From: RGIG250 sp964540025
Lineage (GTDB): Bacteria; Bacillota; Negativicutes; Selenomonadales; Selenomonadaceae
Length of the DNA stretch: 64,000 nucleotides
Direction of reading: 5' to 3'
NCBI GenBank assembly: GCA_964540025.1
Contig: CAZIKQ010000004.1
Coordinates: forward strand, 1 to 64,000
A program made the position numbers and the translations under genes. The notes below the pieces were generated by a model. That model was not told where the DNA came from and ran no database searches. It saw nothing but the letters and a program-made list of their open reading frames with translations. The stretch's first letter is position 1. Each line of letters begins with the position of its first letter. Positions 8,649-15,933 of the stretch are shown in pieces.

Positions 8649-9104
8649 TTAAGAGCTGCTTCCGTCAGTCATCGCTTCCTGACAGTACATCCGATAGGTC
8701 ACGGTCATTTGCCGCAGGCTGTCGCCGCCCAGTAAATTAACCGCTATGGGATAGAAGGCGGAGGAACGGTCGAGCCGCGCCTTTACCTCCACTGCCACCG
8801 CCTGGTTGGCCGGCTCGTAGGTGAGGGTGAAATCCCCCGGGGCGTCGGGGTCCCACAGGAAAATCCCCGTGGGGAGAGTCTGGGTGGAGAATTTCGTCTT
8901 GATAGGCTCGTAGCTGTTGCCGGCGGCGGCATACTGCTCCCGGGACATCCGGGAAGCGTCGTTGGCGGCCCGGCTGGCGATGGAATTGAGGGTAACGTAG
9001 TCGGCAAACATCATGCCGAAGAAGATCGTCCCGATGGACAGGAGGAGAAAAAGGGGAAGAATGAGGGCAAACTCCAGCAGGCTCTGTCCTTTTTGGCTGT
9101 TCAT
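8649..9104 (-). CDS. tadE: TadE-like pseudopilin
   Basis: A 151-aa protein with the TadE signature: a short charged leader ending in KGQSLLEFALILPLFLLLSI, where the glycine before QSLLE is the expected prepilin peptidase cleavage point and the Glu at +5 is conserved. The rest is a small periplasmic domain. TadE-type minor pilins are processed by the dedicated peptidase and needed for Flp pilus assembly. The ATG at 9104 has GGAAGGTGG upstream. It lies between the flp pilin and cpaF genes on the same strand. Confidence 0.88.
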   Translation of the reverse strand: MNSQKGQSLLEFALILPLFLLLSIGTIFFGMMFADYVTLNSIASRAANDASRMSREQYAAAGNSYEPIKTKFSTQTLPTGIFLWDPDAPGDFTLTYEPANQAVAVEVKARLDRSSAFYPIAVNLLGGDSLRQMTVTYRMYCQEAMTDGSSS

Positions 9105-9232
9105 GGCGTGCCACCTTCCTTATGGAAAAGGCAGCCTCCCTCCGATGGAAGAAGACTGCCTGACGGGATCGCTTACTGCCGTTCTCCCTGATAGTCATAA
9201 GTTGATAATGATTTCGCAGTTATTTACTAGTA

Positions 9233-9427
9233 TCATTTGCCAGCAGGCGGATTTACCTTGTCAAAGACGTCGACCGCGCTCTGGAAAGTGTCTCTGATTT
9301 TATCCCCCAGACCGCCCTCGCCGCTGAAAGCCACGCTGGCAATGCCCACCACGAAGGCGATAATCAGGGCGTACTCAACCATTCCCTGACCCTTTTTGCC
9401 CAGATACTTTTTCATGAAGTTGTTCAT
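9233..9427 (-). CDS. flp: Flp major pilin
   Basis: A 64-aa pilin. The leader MNNFMKKYLGKKG is followed by the class IVb processing motif G|QGMVEYALI, with Glu at +5 and Tyr at +6 as in Flp pilins, and then one hydrophobic helix. The short C-terminal tail ends PPAGK. It is the structural subunit of the tad pilus, cut by the prepilin peptidase encoded at 15.1 kb. GGGAGGATG precedes the start. It is a single copy in this window. Confidence 0.93.
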   Translation of the reverse strand: MNNFMKKYLGKKGQGMVEYALIIAFVVGIASVAFSGEGGLGDKIRDTFQSAVDVFDKVNPPAGK

Positions 9428-9445
9428 TTGACATCCTCCCTTTTC

Positions 9446-10413
9446 TCAAGCAACGTCTATATCGACAATGCGCATGATAATAAAATAACCGATGAATTCC
9501 AGGATAACGCCGACAATCAGAGCAAGCCTCCCCAGAGGGGAGCTTATCATGGGCCGAAGATATCCCGGATTGAAGACCATTATAAACCCGCACAGTAAAA
9601 AGGCAAGGACAGCAGTATCAGGCCGGAAAAGCGGCCCTGAGCCGTCAAGGTCAGTATTTCCGCCTTCATCCGGACCCTTTCCCGAATCGTCCCGCTGATG
9701 GTATCGAGAATTTGGGACAAATTACCCCCCACCTGCCGCTGAATCAGCACCGCGGTTGCCACCAGGTCAAAGTCGGAGGATTCCATCCGGCGGCTCATAT
9801 TCCCCAGGGCCGTTTCCAGGGTGGAGCCAACGTTCATTTCGTTTATCAGCTTTTGAAATTCCGTGCCCAGAGGGGCGTCCATTTCCCGGGCGGTCAGCTC
9901 CATGGCCTGAAGGAAGCTGAAGCCGGCCCGGAGGGCATTGGCTACCATCATGAGGCTGTCTCCCAGCTGATGGACGAATTTTTTCCGCCGGAGCTTTATC
10001 CGCCGTTTCAGGCAGAATATACCGGTGAGCAGGCCGATGGCGATGCCCAGGAACAGGTTGAAGGGCTGGAGGGTCAAAAGGAAGAGAATGAGGCCAAGGA
10101 GAAGGCCGAAGGAAAAGCTGATGACCAGAAATTCTGAGCCCCGCAGGGGCCAGTCCGCCTGCTGCATTCGGAAATCAAGGTCGGCGGAGTTGTGGATCTT
10201 TCGCAGCTGCCGGGCGATGAACCTTACGACGGTCATCCCCAGGGAGAGGGCCGCGTTATCCTGCTGGGATGCTCTGTCGCCGGGGTGCTCGCCGGTTTGC
10301 AGTTTAGCCATCCTCTGCCGGAGGGCTTCCCGGTCAGACTGCTTCCGCCGGAGAAACAGAAACAGGAGAATGAAAGCGATAAGCGCCGCCAGAAACGCAA
10401 TCAGTAAGTTCAT
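9446..10413 (-). pseudogene. tadB: tadB, frameshifted near its 3' end
   Basis: The first 277 codons encode a T2SSF-domain platform protein: an N-terminal helix, two central helices, then GDSLMMVANALRAGFSFLQA and VLIQRQVGGNLSQILDTI. The frame then stops at 9580 just after SGLILLSLPF. In the adjacent frame the expected TadB C-terminus continues as LAFLLCGFIMVFNPGYLRP, then SSPLGRLALI and finally RIVDIDV, to a stop at 9446. One extra base in the A5 run at 9597-9601 would rejoin the frames. As written, the protein lacks its last membrane helix. Whether this is true decay, slippage or a sequencing error cannot be told from the sequence. Partner of tadC. Confidence 0.85.
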
Positions 10414-11531
10414 GATTTTCCCCTGGGCTGGCCGACTATGCTGCGGGCAAGCTGGTAAACCGCGTTGGCAAAGGGATTTTCCCCTTTCAGGTTGGCGAAG
10501 ATGTGACCGGTATTGGCCGATTCGGAAACCAGCTGGTACTCGTTGGGGATGATGGAGTCAACGGGATAGCCAAGGGTTTCCGACAGCTGCTGCCGCTTGC
10601 TTTCATTGCAGGGGGAGACCCGGGTGATGAGGATCTTCAGCCGCTCCTCCATATTTTCCCAGTCCTGAAACATTTCCCGGGCCCGGGTCAGGTGCCGCAG
10701 CTCGTAGGTGCCGCTGAGCATCGTCATGAGATAGGTCAGGTCGGATATTTCCGCCGCGGCGATGGAGGTGGGGCAGAAGCCGGCGGGAACGTCCACCAGC
10801 ACGTAGCGGAAAAGGCTCCTGGTCATTTTTATCAGGGCCTCTAAGGAGGGAATGTCAATCCGGTCGATAAGGCTGGGATTTTTGGTGCCGCAGAGCACCT
10901 TCACGTTTTTTTCCACTTCGCAGAAGTAGCCGGACAGGGAGATGGGGGAGAGGAAATTTATATCCCGGCAGGCTTCCACGATGGTGCTGGCTGGCTCCAG
11001 GTTGAAGAAGAGGGCCATGTCGCAAAATTGCAGGTCAGCGTCGATTATGGCCACCTGATCCCCGGTGAAGTCGGCCAGAGCCAGGGCGAGGCTGCCGATG
11101 AGGGTGGTCTTGCCGCTCTTTCCCTTGGGGCTGAAAAAGGTGATCACCTGAGAGGCGGACTCCATGCCGCTCTTGATGAATTTGTCGATAGAGTCCCGGA
11201 ATTCCTCCGCCGTGAAGGAGGATTTGATGAGGTAGCCCCGGGCGCCGGCCAGGACCAGGCGGCTGGCGCTTTCGCTCTGCCATTTTTCGCTGGTGCAGAT
11301 GACCGCCGCCTTCGGGAACGCTCTGGTGAAGGAGCGGACCAGGGAGATGGCGTCCTCCGTGTCGATGTCCAGCAGGATGAGATTGGGGTTAAAGACCGGT
11401 CCCTGCCCCAATGCGTCGGACGGCGCCTGAAAGCGGGCCGCCAGCTCAAAATCCTCCAGGCTGTTGATAATGGCGGCAATTTTTTCCAGATATAATCTGT
11501 TCCGTTCCACCAGCAATACTTTGTACTGCAT
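10410..11531 (-). CDS. cpaE: CpaE/TadZ-like pilus localisation ATPase (receiver-like + MinD-type)
   Basis: A 373-aa two-domain protein. Residues 1-125 resemble a response-regulator receiver (LLVERNRLYLEKI, LILLDIDTEDA, AGARGYLIKS). Residues 130-373 form a MinD/ParA-type ATPase with the deviant Walker A SPKGKSGKTTLIG and IIDADLQFCD. TadZ/CpaE proteins sit at the pole and position the pilus machine. It overlaps tadB by four bases. A second, receiver-less paralog lies directly upstream, so the two may heterodimerise or split the roles. Start ATG at 11531; the product ends QPRGKS. Confidence 0.9.
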   Translation of the reverse strand: MQYKVLLVERNRLYLEKIAAIINSLEDFELAARFQAPSDALGQGPVFNPNLILLDIDTEDAISLVRSFTRAFPKAAVICTSEKWQSESASRLVLAGARGYLIKSSFTAEEFRDSIDKFIKSGMESASQVITFFSPKGKSGKTTLIGSLALALADFTGDQVAIIDADLQFCDMALFFNLEPASTIVEACRDINFLSPISLSGYFCEVEKNVKVLCGTKNPSLIDRIDIPSLEALIKMTRSLFRYVLVDVPAGFCPTSIAAAEISDLTYLMTMLSGTYELRHLTRAREMFQDWENMEERLKILITRVSPCNESKRQQLSETLGYPVDSIIPNEYQLVSESANTGHIFANLKGENPFANAVYQLARSIVGQPRGKS

Positions 11532-11544
11532 TTATTTCACCACC

Positions 11545-12381
11545 TTAGCCAAAGATTTTCGAGAACCAGCCCTCCGATTTTTTGGCCGGCGCTTCAAATC
11601 CGTTTCCTTCATCCTCCTGATAGGGACGGTTGGTATACAGGGCCACCAGCTGCCGCAGTTCTTTGGCCAGCTGATTGTTGTAGTCCTTCAGCACCAGGGG
11701 AACGCCGCTGTGGATCGATTCGTTGGCCGCCTGGAAGTCGTTGGAAAGGACGTGGTAAAAGCGGCTGCCCAGGGTCTTGTCCTCTACCTCCCGGATGCTG
11801 AGCTGGGTCTGGGAATCGCTGCGGTTCAGGATCAGGCGGATCTTATTTGAATCGTAGTTCAGGGACTGGAGGGTCTCGTTGCCGATTTTCATGTTCTTGA
11901 TGGTGGGGATGAAATCCACGACGCCCAGGAAGGTGATAATGGTGCTTAAATCAAGCAGGCTCAGGTTTATGGCGCTAAACATGGAGGTGGTGTCAATGAG
12001 GACGTAGTCGTAATTGTGCCGCAGGGTGGAAACGATTTTTACCGCCATGCCCGGACTGAAGTTGTAGGCCTGGGACAATTCCTCCGGGGCGGCCAGGATG
12101 CCGAAGCGCACCCCGTCGTTTTCGCAGATTGAAACCAGCTCCTCCAAAGGGTAGTCGCCGTTTGCCTGAAGCCGCTGCCAGGCGTCGTAAACCGTGGCGG
12201 CTCCCTGCATTTGCAGGTAATTGGCCACATCGCCGAACTGCAAATCAAAATCCGCCAGGCAGACCCGGTAGCCCTTTCGGGAGAGCTCCGCCGCCATATT
12301 GATGCTGATCAGGGTTTTTCCCACGGCGGAAGCCGTGCTGAAAAAGGTGATGACAACGCCGCTGATTTTTTCTTCGGACAT
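11545..12381 (-). CDS. Second CpaE/TadZ-like MinD-type ATPase
   Basis: A MinD/ParA-family ATPase without a receiver domain. The ATG at 12381 (MSEEKISG, 278 aa) is preferred, with AAAGGA about 12 bases upstream; an in-frame ATG at 12411 is the alternative. The P-loop reads FSTASAVGKT: the leading lysine of the deviant Walker A motif (KGGxGKT) is replaced, while GKT and the downstream CLADFDLQFGD are kept. Nucleotide binding is likely, but lysine-dependent dimerisation across the interface may differ from its neighbour. It lies 13 bases before the CpaE gene, in the middle of the - strand tad series, so a role in pilus positioning or regulation is inferred. Confidence 0.82.
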   Translation of the reverse strand: MSEEKISGVVITFFSTASAVGKTLISINMAAELSRKGYRVCLADFDLQFGDVANYLQMQGAATVYDAWQRLQANGDYPLEELVSICENDGVRFGILAAPEELSQAYNFSPGMAVKIVSTLRHNYDYVLIDTTSMFSAINLSLLDLSTIITFLGVVDFIPTIKNMKIGNETLQSLNYDSNKIRLILNRSDSQTQLSIREVEDKTLGSRFYHVLSNDFQAANESIHSGVPLVLKDYNNQLAKELRQLVALYTNRPYQEDEGNGFEAPAKKSEGWFSKIFG

Positions 12382-12410
12382 GATCGTATCAATTCCTTTA
12401 ATTGATCTCA

Positions 12411-12647
12411 TAGGCTCCCCTGTAGGGGAGCTGGCGGCGGAGCCGCCTGAGGGGTGACATAAGCCGACTACTCGATTTGTCTGTCACCCCTCCGCCTTGA
12501 CTAACTCACTTAATGAGTCCAAGTGAAACGATGGACGAATTTAGTGAGTGTCATGCACGCGACCTTAGAGATTGCCGAGCGTAGCGATGGCAGAGCTTAG
12601 GGAGTCGCACTTCGGGCACCTCCCCTACAGGGGAGGCTTAGGAGGAG
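12411..12647. repeat. Long composite dispersed repeat
   Basis: The local repeat family in extended form. GCTCCCCTGTAGGGGAGCTG is followed by GGCGGCGGAGCCGCC and TGAGGGGTGACA; then comes about 130 bases with no reading frame, and finally CACCTCCCCTACAGGGGAGG at the right edge. Inside lie smaller inverted pieces (ACTCACTTAATGAGT, GAGTGTCATGCACGCGAC). It fills the gap between the second CpaE-like gene and rcpA within a single-strand gene series. Confidence 0.75.
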
Positions 12648-12661
12648 TTAATCCCTCATCT

Positions 12662-14022
12662 TCAGGGCATTCGCTTCATTTTGTCGTTCCGGCTGGGGGG
12701 AGCGTTTACCTGCACCTTGGGCATTGCTTCCTGTTCCAGCTTGCTCCGGTTCAGGGCTCCTGCCATCCGTTCGGTGGTGGCCACGGGAGTATATTCGTCC
12801 ACGATGCTGGGAACCAGCAGGATCATCATTTCCCGCTTTTCCTTGCTGGTGGAGCTGTGGCGGAAGAATTGGCCGATGATGGGGATATCGCCCAGCAGGG
12901 GGATCTTCGTTACGGTTTTCGCGTCCTCGCTGTTGAGCAGTCCGCCGATGGCCAGGGCGGAGCCGGATTTCAGGCTGACGGAGGTGCCGGCCTTGCGGGA
13001 GGTGAGGCCGGGAATGGTCCCGGCGGAGGTGGAGATCTGGTGGGCGTAGTCAAGGGTGCTTATTTCCGCCTGAACCTTGGCGGTGATATTTTCCGCATCG
13101 TCGGAGGTGGGTTCGATGTTCAGCTTGATGCCGTATTCCCGCCATTCGATGGAGATCTCCCCGTCCTTGGTGGTGGGGACCGGGATCTCGCCGCCGATGA
13201 GGATGTTGGCCTGTTCGCCGCTGAGGGTGGTAATGTTGGGGCGGGAGAGGATTTCGGCCTTTCCCTGGCTCACCAGCGCCTGGAGCATCACGTCCACCGG
13301 GGCTCCAACTTTGCCTGATATGTGATGGTAATTCTGGCCGCCGTAAAAGGTACCCGCGGTGCCAAAGGTGATGTCGCTGACGCTGACCGTTCCATTGGCG
13401 GAGGTGTCGATGCTTGAATTGCCGTAAAAGAAGCCGATGTCCTTTGCATTTTTGGAGGAGATGTCGATGACCAGGGCCGCCAGATTTATCTGAACGGGCT
13501 TGTCTACCTTCAGGAGATTGATGACGTGATCCTTGTCCGCGAACATTTCCGCTATTTTCTGGGCCTGATTGTTCTGGTACTGGTTACTTACGGAGCCCCT
13601 CAGCAGCACCCGGTCGGCGATTTTTTCCACCTCGACGCCCGGGATGTTCATGACATTTTTGATAAGCTCCGCAAAGCCGCTGTCGGCGAGGGAAACGGTG
13701 ATATTGTAGTCCACCATGGATTCATCCGAGTACCAGACGGTGAAGCTGGTGGAGCCGCCCTTGTAGCCGACGATGTTCAGGCTGGTATTATTGATGACCC
13801 GCACGTCGGCGATTTCCGGATTTGTCACGGCCACCCGGACGATAGTGAGATCCTCGTCATCGGGAGAGAGGTGGTAGGACTGATTCATCTCCAGATAAAG
13901 CTGTTTCGGGGGGTGGCTTCTGCCCGGGGCGCGCCCGTCAGCAGCAGGGCCGTCAGGGCCGTGCCGGCAAAAAGCTTTTTCAGCGTCGGGTTTTTGAAGC
14001 GGGTTTGCAATTTCTTTATCAT
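12662..14022 (-). pseudogene. rcpA: rcpA/cpaC outer-membrane secretin, frameshifted after the signal peptide
   Basis: The main frame (from codon MNQSYHL at 13888) encodes a Flp pilus secretin: a pilus/secretin N-terminal segment (VAVTNPEIADVRVINNTSLN), a BON-like domain (VLLRGSVSNQYQNNQAQKIA) and the secretin core (SRPNITTLSGEQANILIGGE, IGGLLNSEDAKTVTKIPLLG). No signal peptide precedes it in that frame. The missing start lies in the next frame: ATG at 14022 with GGAGGG upstream encodes MIKKLQTRF and a typical signal sequence (TALTALLLTGAPRAEA). One extra base in the G6 run at 13908-13913 would join the two as ATPPKQLYLEMNQS. As written, no exported secretin would be made. It starts at the stop codon of rcpC. 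Confidence 0.85.
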
Positions 14023-14023
14023 G

Positions 14024-14950
14024 TCAGCGCCCTCCCTCTCTGGTGGCGGTGGTGCCGCGGATAACCTCTACGGTTCCGCTGCCGGTGGCCGGGCGACTGC
14101 CGCGCGGGGGGAGCGGCTGGCTGGAAGGGGAAGCGTCACGGCGGTATTCGTTGGATTTTTCGGTTCGGAGGACGTAGTCGTGAGCCACGACGACTTCTTC
14201 CTTTGGTTTATAGGGGCGCAGGGCAAGGTAGACGATGCCGTTCTGAGAGGTGGTGGCCAGCCGCAGGGCGTCGTTGGGAGTGAGGGCCAGGGTGGCCGTG
14301 GTCATGGCTTCCCTGGCGGCCTTGATGTTTCCACCGTTTTCGTTTTGGGAGTCAGCGGGCTTTTCATCGGCGGCGCCGCCGGATTTGTTTATGCCCAAAA
14401 GGAGGACGTTTTGCAGGACGAATTTTCCCACCAGCCGGCCTTCTTCCTTTCGGCCGGTCACCACCATCACGTCCACGAAGTCCCCGGCGGTGGCGAAACC
14501 GGCCACGCCGGTAACGTCGCTGATGGCCACGGAAACGGCCCGGCAGTCAGGGGGGATCATGCCCACAAACCCGGCCATCCGGGGGTCGCTCATGAGCTTC
14601 TGCTTCGTGATGATGTCGCCCTTCATGATGATCACCGCCGCCGGGTTTTTGATCACCTTGCCGATGTCGGCGATGGCTCCGTCCGGCACTACTTCCCTGG
14701 GAAGCTGAATGAGGGTAAGCATTTTATCATCGATGATGGTCCGGGGCTTGATATTTTTTGTGGCGGCCACCACGGTGACCAGATTTTTCGGCGCGGGGTC
14801 AGCCGGAGGCTTTTTGTCCTCCTCGCTGCCGAGGGAAAAGAAAACCAATATCCCCAGGAGCAGGCTGGCGGCTCCGGCGATGATGAGCCAGTGCCGGTAG
14901 GTAAGCTTCTCGCTGAACCGTTGCAGCAGTCCGTTAAAAATTTTCAGCAT
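14024..14950 (-). CDS. cpaB: Flp pilus assembly protein RcpC/CpaB
   Basis: A 308-aa protein with one N-terminal membrane helix (WLIIAGAASLLLGILVFF), then an SAF domain (about residues 55-120, containing VVAATKNIKPRTIIDDKMLT) and the RcpC/CpaB domain (DCRAVSVAISDVTGVAGFAT, GDFVDVMVV). The periplasmic protein is thought to help the RcpA secretin assemble. First gene of the - strand tad series. Its stop overlaps the ribosome binding site and start region of rcpA, so translation is probably coupled. Confidence 0.9.
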   Translation of the reverse strand: MLKIFNGLLQRFSEKLTYRHWLIIAGAASLLLGILVFFSLGSEEDKKPPADPAPKNLVTVVAATKNIKPRTIIDDKMLTLIQLPREVVPDGAIADIGKVIKNPAAVIIMKGDIITKQKLMSDPRMAGFVGMIPPDCRAVSVAISDVTGVAGFATAGDFVDVMVVTGRKEEGRLVGKFVLQNVLLLGINKSGGAADEKPADSQNENGGNIKAAREAMTTATLALTPNDALRLATTSQNGIVYLALRPYKPKEEVVVAHDYVLRTEKSNEYRRDASPSSQPLPPRGSRPATGSGTVEVIRGTTATREGGR

Positions 14951-15014
14951 ATTTCGTTGCGCCTCTCAGCTGTCAGGTTGGTAAGGCTATGTTTAGTACA
15001 CAGTCTTGAGGGTT

Positions 15015-15020
15015 ATTATA
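15015..15020 (-). promoter_or_regulatory. Possible -10 element of the tad (-) operon
   Basis: TATAAT (reading the - strand) 65 bases before the cpaB start. No good -35 is visible at the right distance, so the promoter may be activator-dependent. Confidence 0.4.
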
Positions 15021-15070
15021 CAACTATTGTTGGGAATACGCTAACTTTTTTGAATTTTGCTGATAAATTC

Positions 15071-15099
15071 TTGAGGTTTTTCGGGGGAAATGATATTGT
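15071..15099 (+). promoter_or_regulatory. Probable promoter of the prepilin peptidase gene
   Basis: TTGAGG and TATTGT separated by 17 bases, 31 bases before the chosen start. It diverges from the tad (-) operon. Confidence 0.45.
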
Positions 15100-15129
15100 T
15101 TTTGTGAGGGCGGGATGCGAGGAAAAGTG

Positions 15130-15804
15130 ATGAAGATAATTTTTGTGACGGTTCTGGCGGCGGCGCTGACTCTGGGCTTCGCCAGGCTGATCGATTTGGG
15201 CTACGAGCGGGAAGGGGAGGAGCTCAGCTTTCCCCAGCGGCTGAAGGAGCGGGGACGGCTGCGGCTTCCCCTGCTGTTTACCGGCTGCGGGGCGGCCCTG
15301 TGGCAGTTTGATCCGGCTTATTCGGCGGCGGGCTTGTTTGAGCTTTGCTTCCATCTGACTCTGTTGGTGATTGCCGTCACCGACTGGGAGCAGTATATTA
15401 TTTTTGACGAGGCGGTTTTGCTTCTGGCGGCGGCCGGTTTCGGCCGGTCGCTGCTGGCGGCGGGCAGGCCCGGCTGGCTGAGCTTCCCGGCGGGGACGCC
15501 GGCGCCGCCGGGGCCGGTGGAGGCAGTGCTGACGGGGCTGGCCGCCGGAGGAGCGCTGCTTCTTTTGGCGGTAGTCATCAGGGGCAGTATCTTCGGCGGG
15601 GATGTGAAGCTGGTTGGGGCCCTGGGAGTTTGGCTGGGAAGCGGCTATACGCCCTCGGCGCTGGCGATTGGTTTCCTGCTGGGAGGCGCGGCGGCGCTCC
15701 TCCTGCTCATCACCGGAGTCAAGGGACGGCAGGATTATTTTGCCTACGGGCCTTACCTGGCTTTGGGCGGGGTGATCGTCCACGGGCTGGGGGCCGCCCT
15801 GTAG
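15130..15804 (+). CDS. Prepilin peptidase (type IV A24 family, CpaA/TadV-like)
   Basis: A polytopic membrane aspartic protease that would cut the leaders of Flp, TadE and possibly other pilins. The first catalytic Asp is in VTDWEQYIIFDE and the second in SIFGGDVKLVGALG, the conserved GGDxK loop. At 224 aa it lacks the zinc-binding N-methyltransferase domain of full-length PilD, as is usual for tad-linked enzymes. The ATG at 15130 is preferred over 15115 because GAGGA lies about 7 bases before it. The gene is transcribed away from the pilus operon and ends in a strong bidirectional terminator. Confidence 0.88.
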   Translation: MKIIFVTVLAAALTLGFARLIDLGYEREGEELSFPQRLKERGRLRLPLLFTGCGAALWQFDPAYSAAGLFELCFHLTLLVIAVTDWEQYIIFDEAVLLLAAAGFGRSLLAAGRPGWLSFPAGTPAPPGPVEAVLTGLAAGGALLLLAVVIRGSIFGGDVKLVGALGVWLGSGYTPSALAIGFLLGGAAALLLLITGVKGRQDYFAYGPYLALGGVIVHGLGAAL

Positions 15805-15818
15805 GCGGGTCATTAAAG

Positions 15819-15872
15819 AAAAAAATAAAGAGGAATAAGGCGGCGTGATCTGCTGTCTTATTCCTCTTTTTT
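15819..15872. terminator. Bidirectional terminator, left copy of the island-flanking direct repeat
   Basis: AAGAGGAATAAG pairs with CTTATTCCTCTT around a 17-base loop, with an A run before and a T run after, so it can stop transcription from both sides. A near-identical copy lies at 23900-23953, differing by two one-base indels and end bases. The AT-rich island sits exactly between them. Confidence 0.9.
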
Positions 15873-15933
15873 ATGGAAATTTCCCAAAAGGAGCTTGTCG
15901 AAAAAACCAAACCTGGTATTTATTTTAAGTTAC

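Noticed and set aside
9519..9542. Repeat core-like palindrome (GCCTCCCCAGAGGGGAGC) as another dispersed repeat
   Set aside because: It lies inside the frameshifted tadB end and encodes the conserved SSPLGRLA stretch, so coding constraint explains it.
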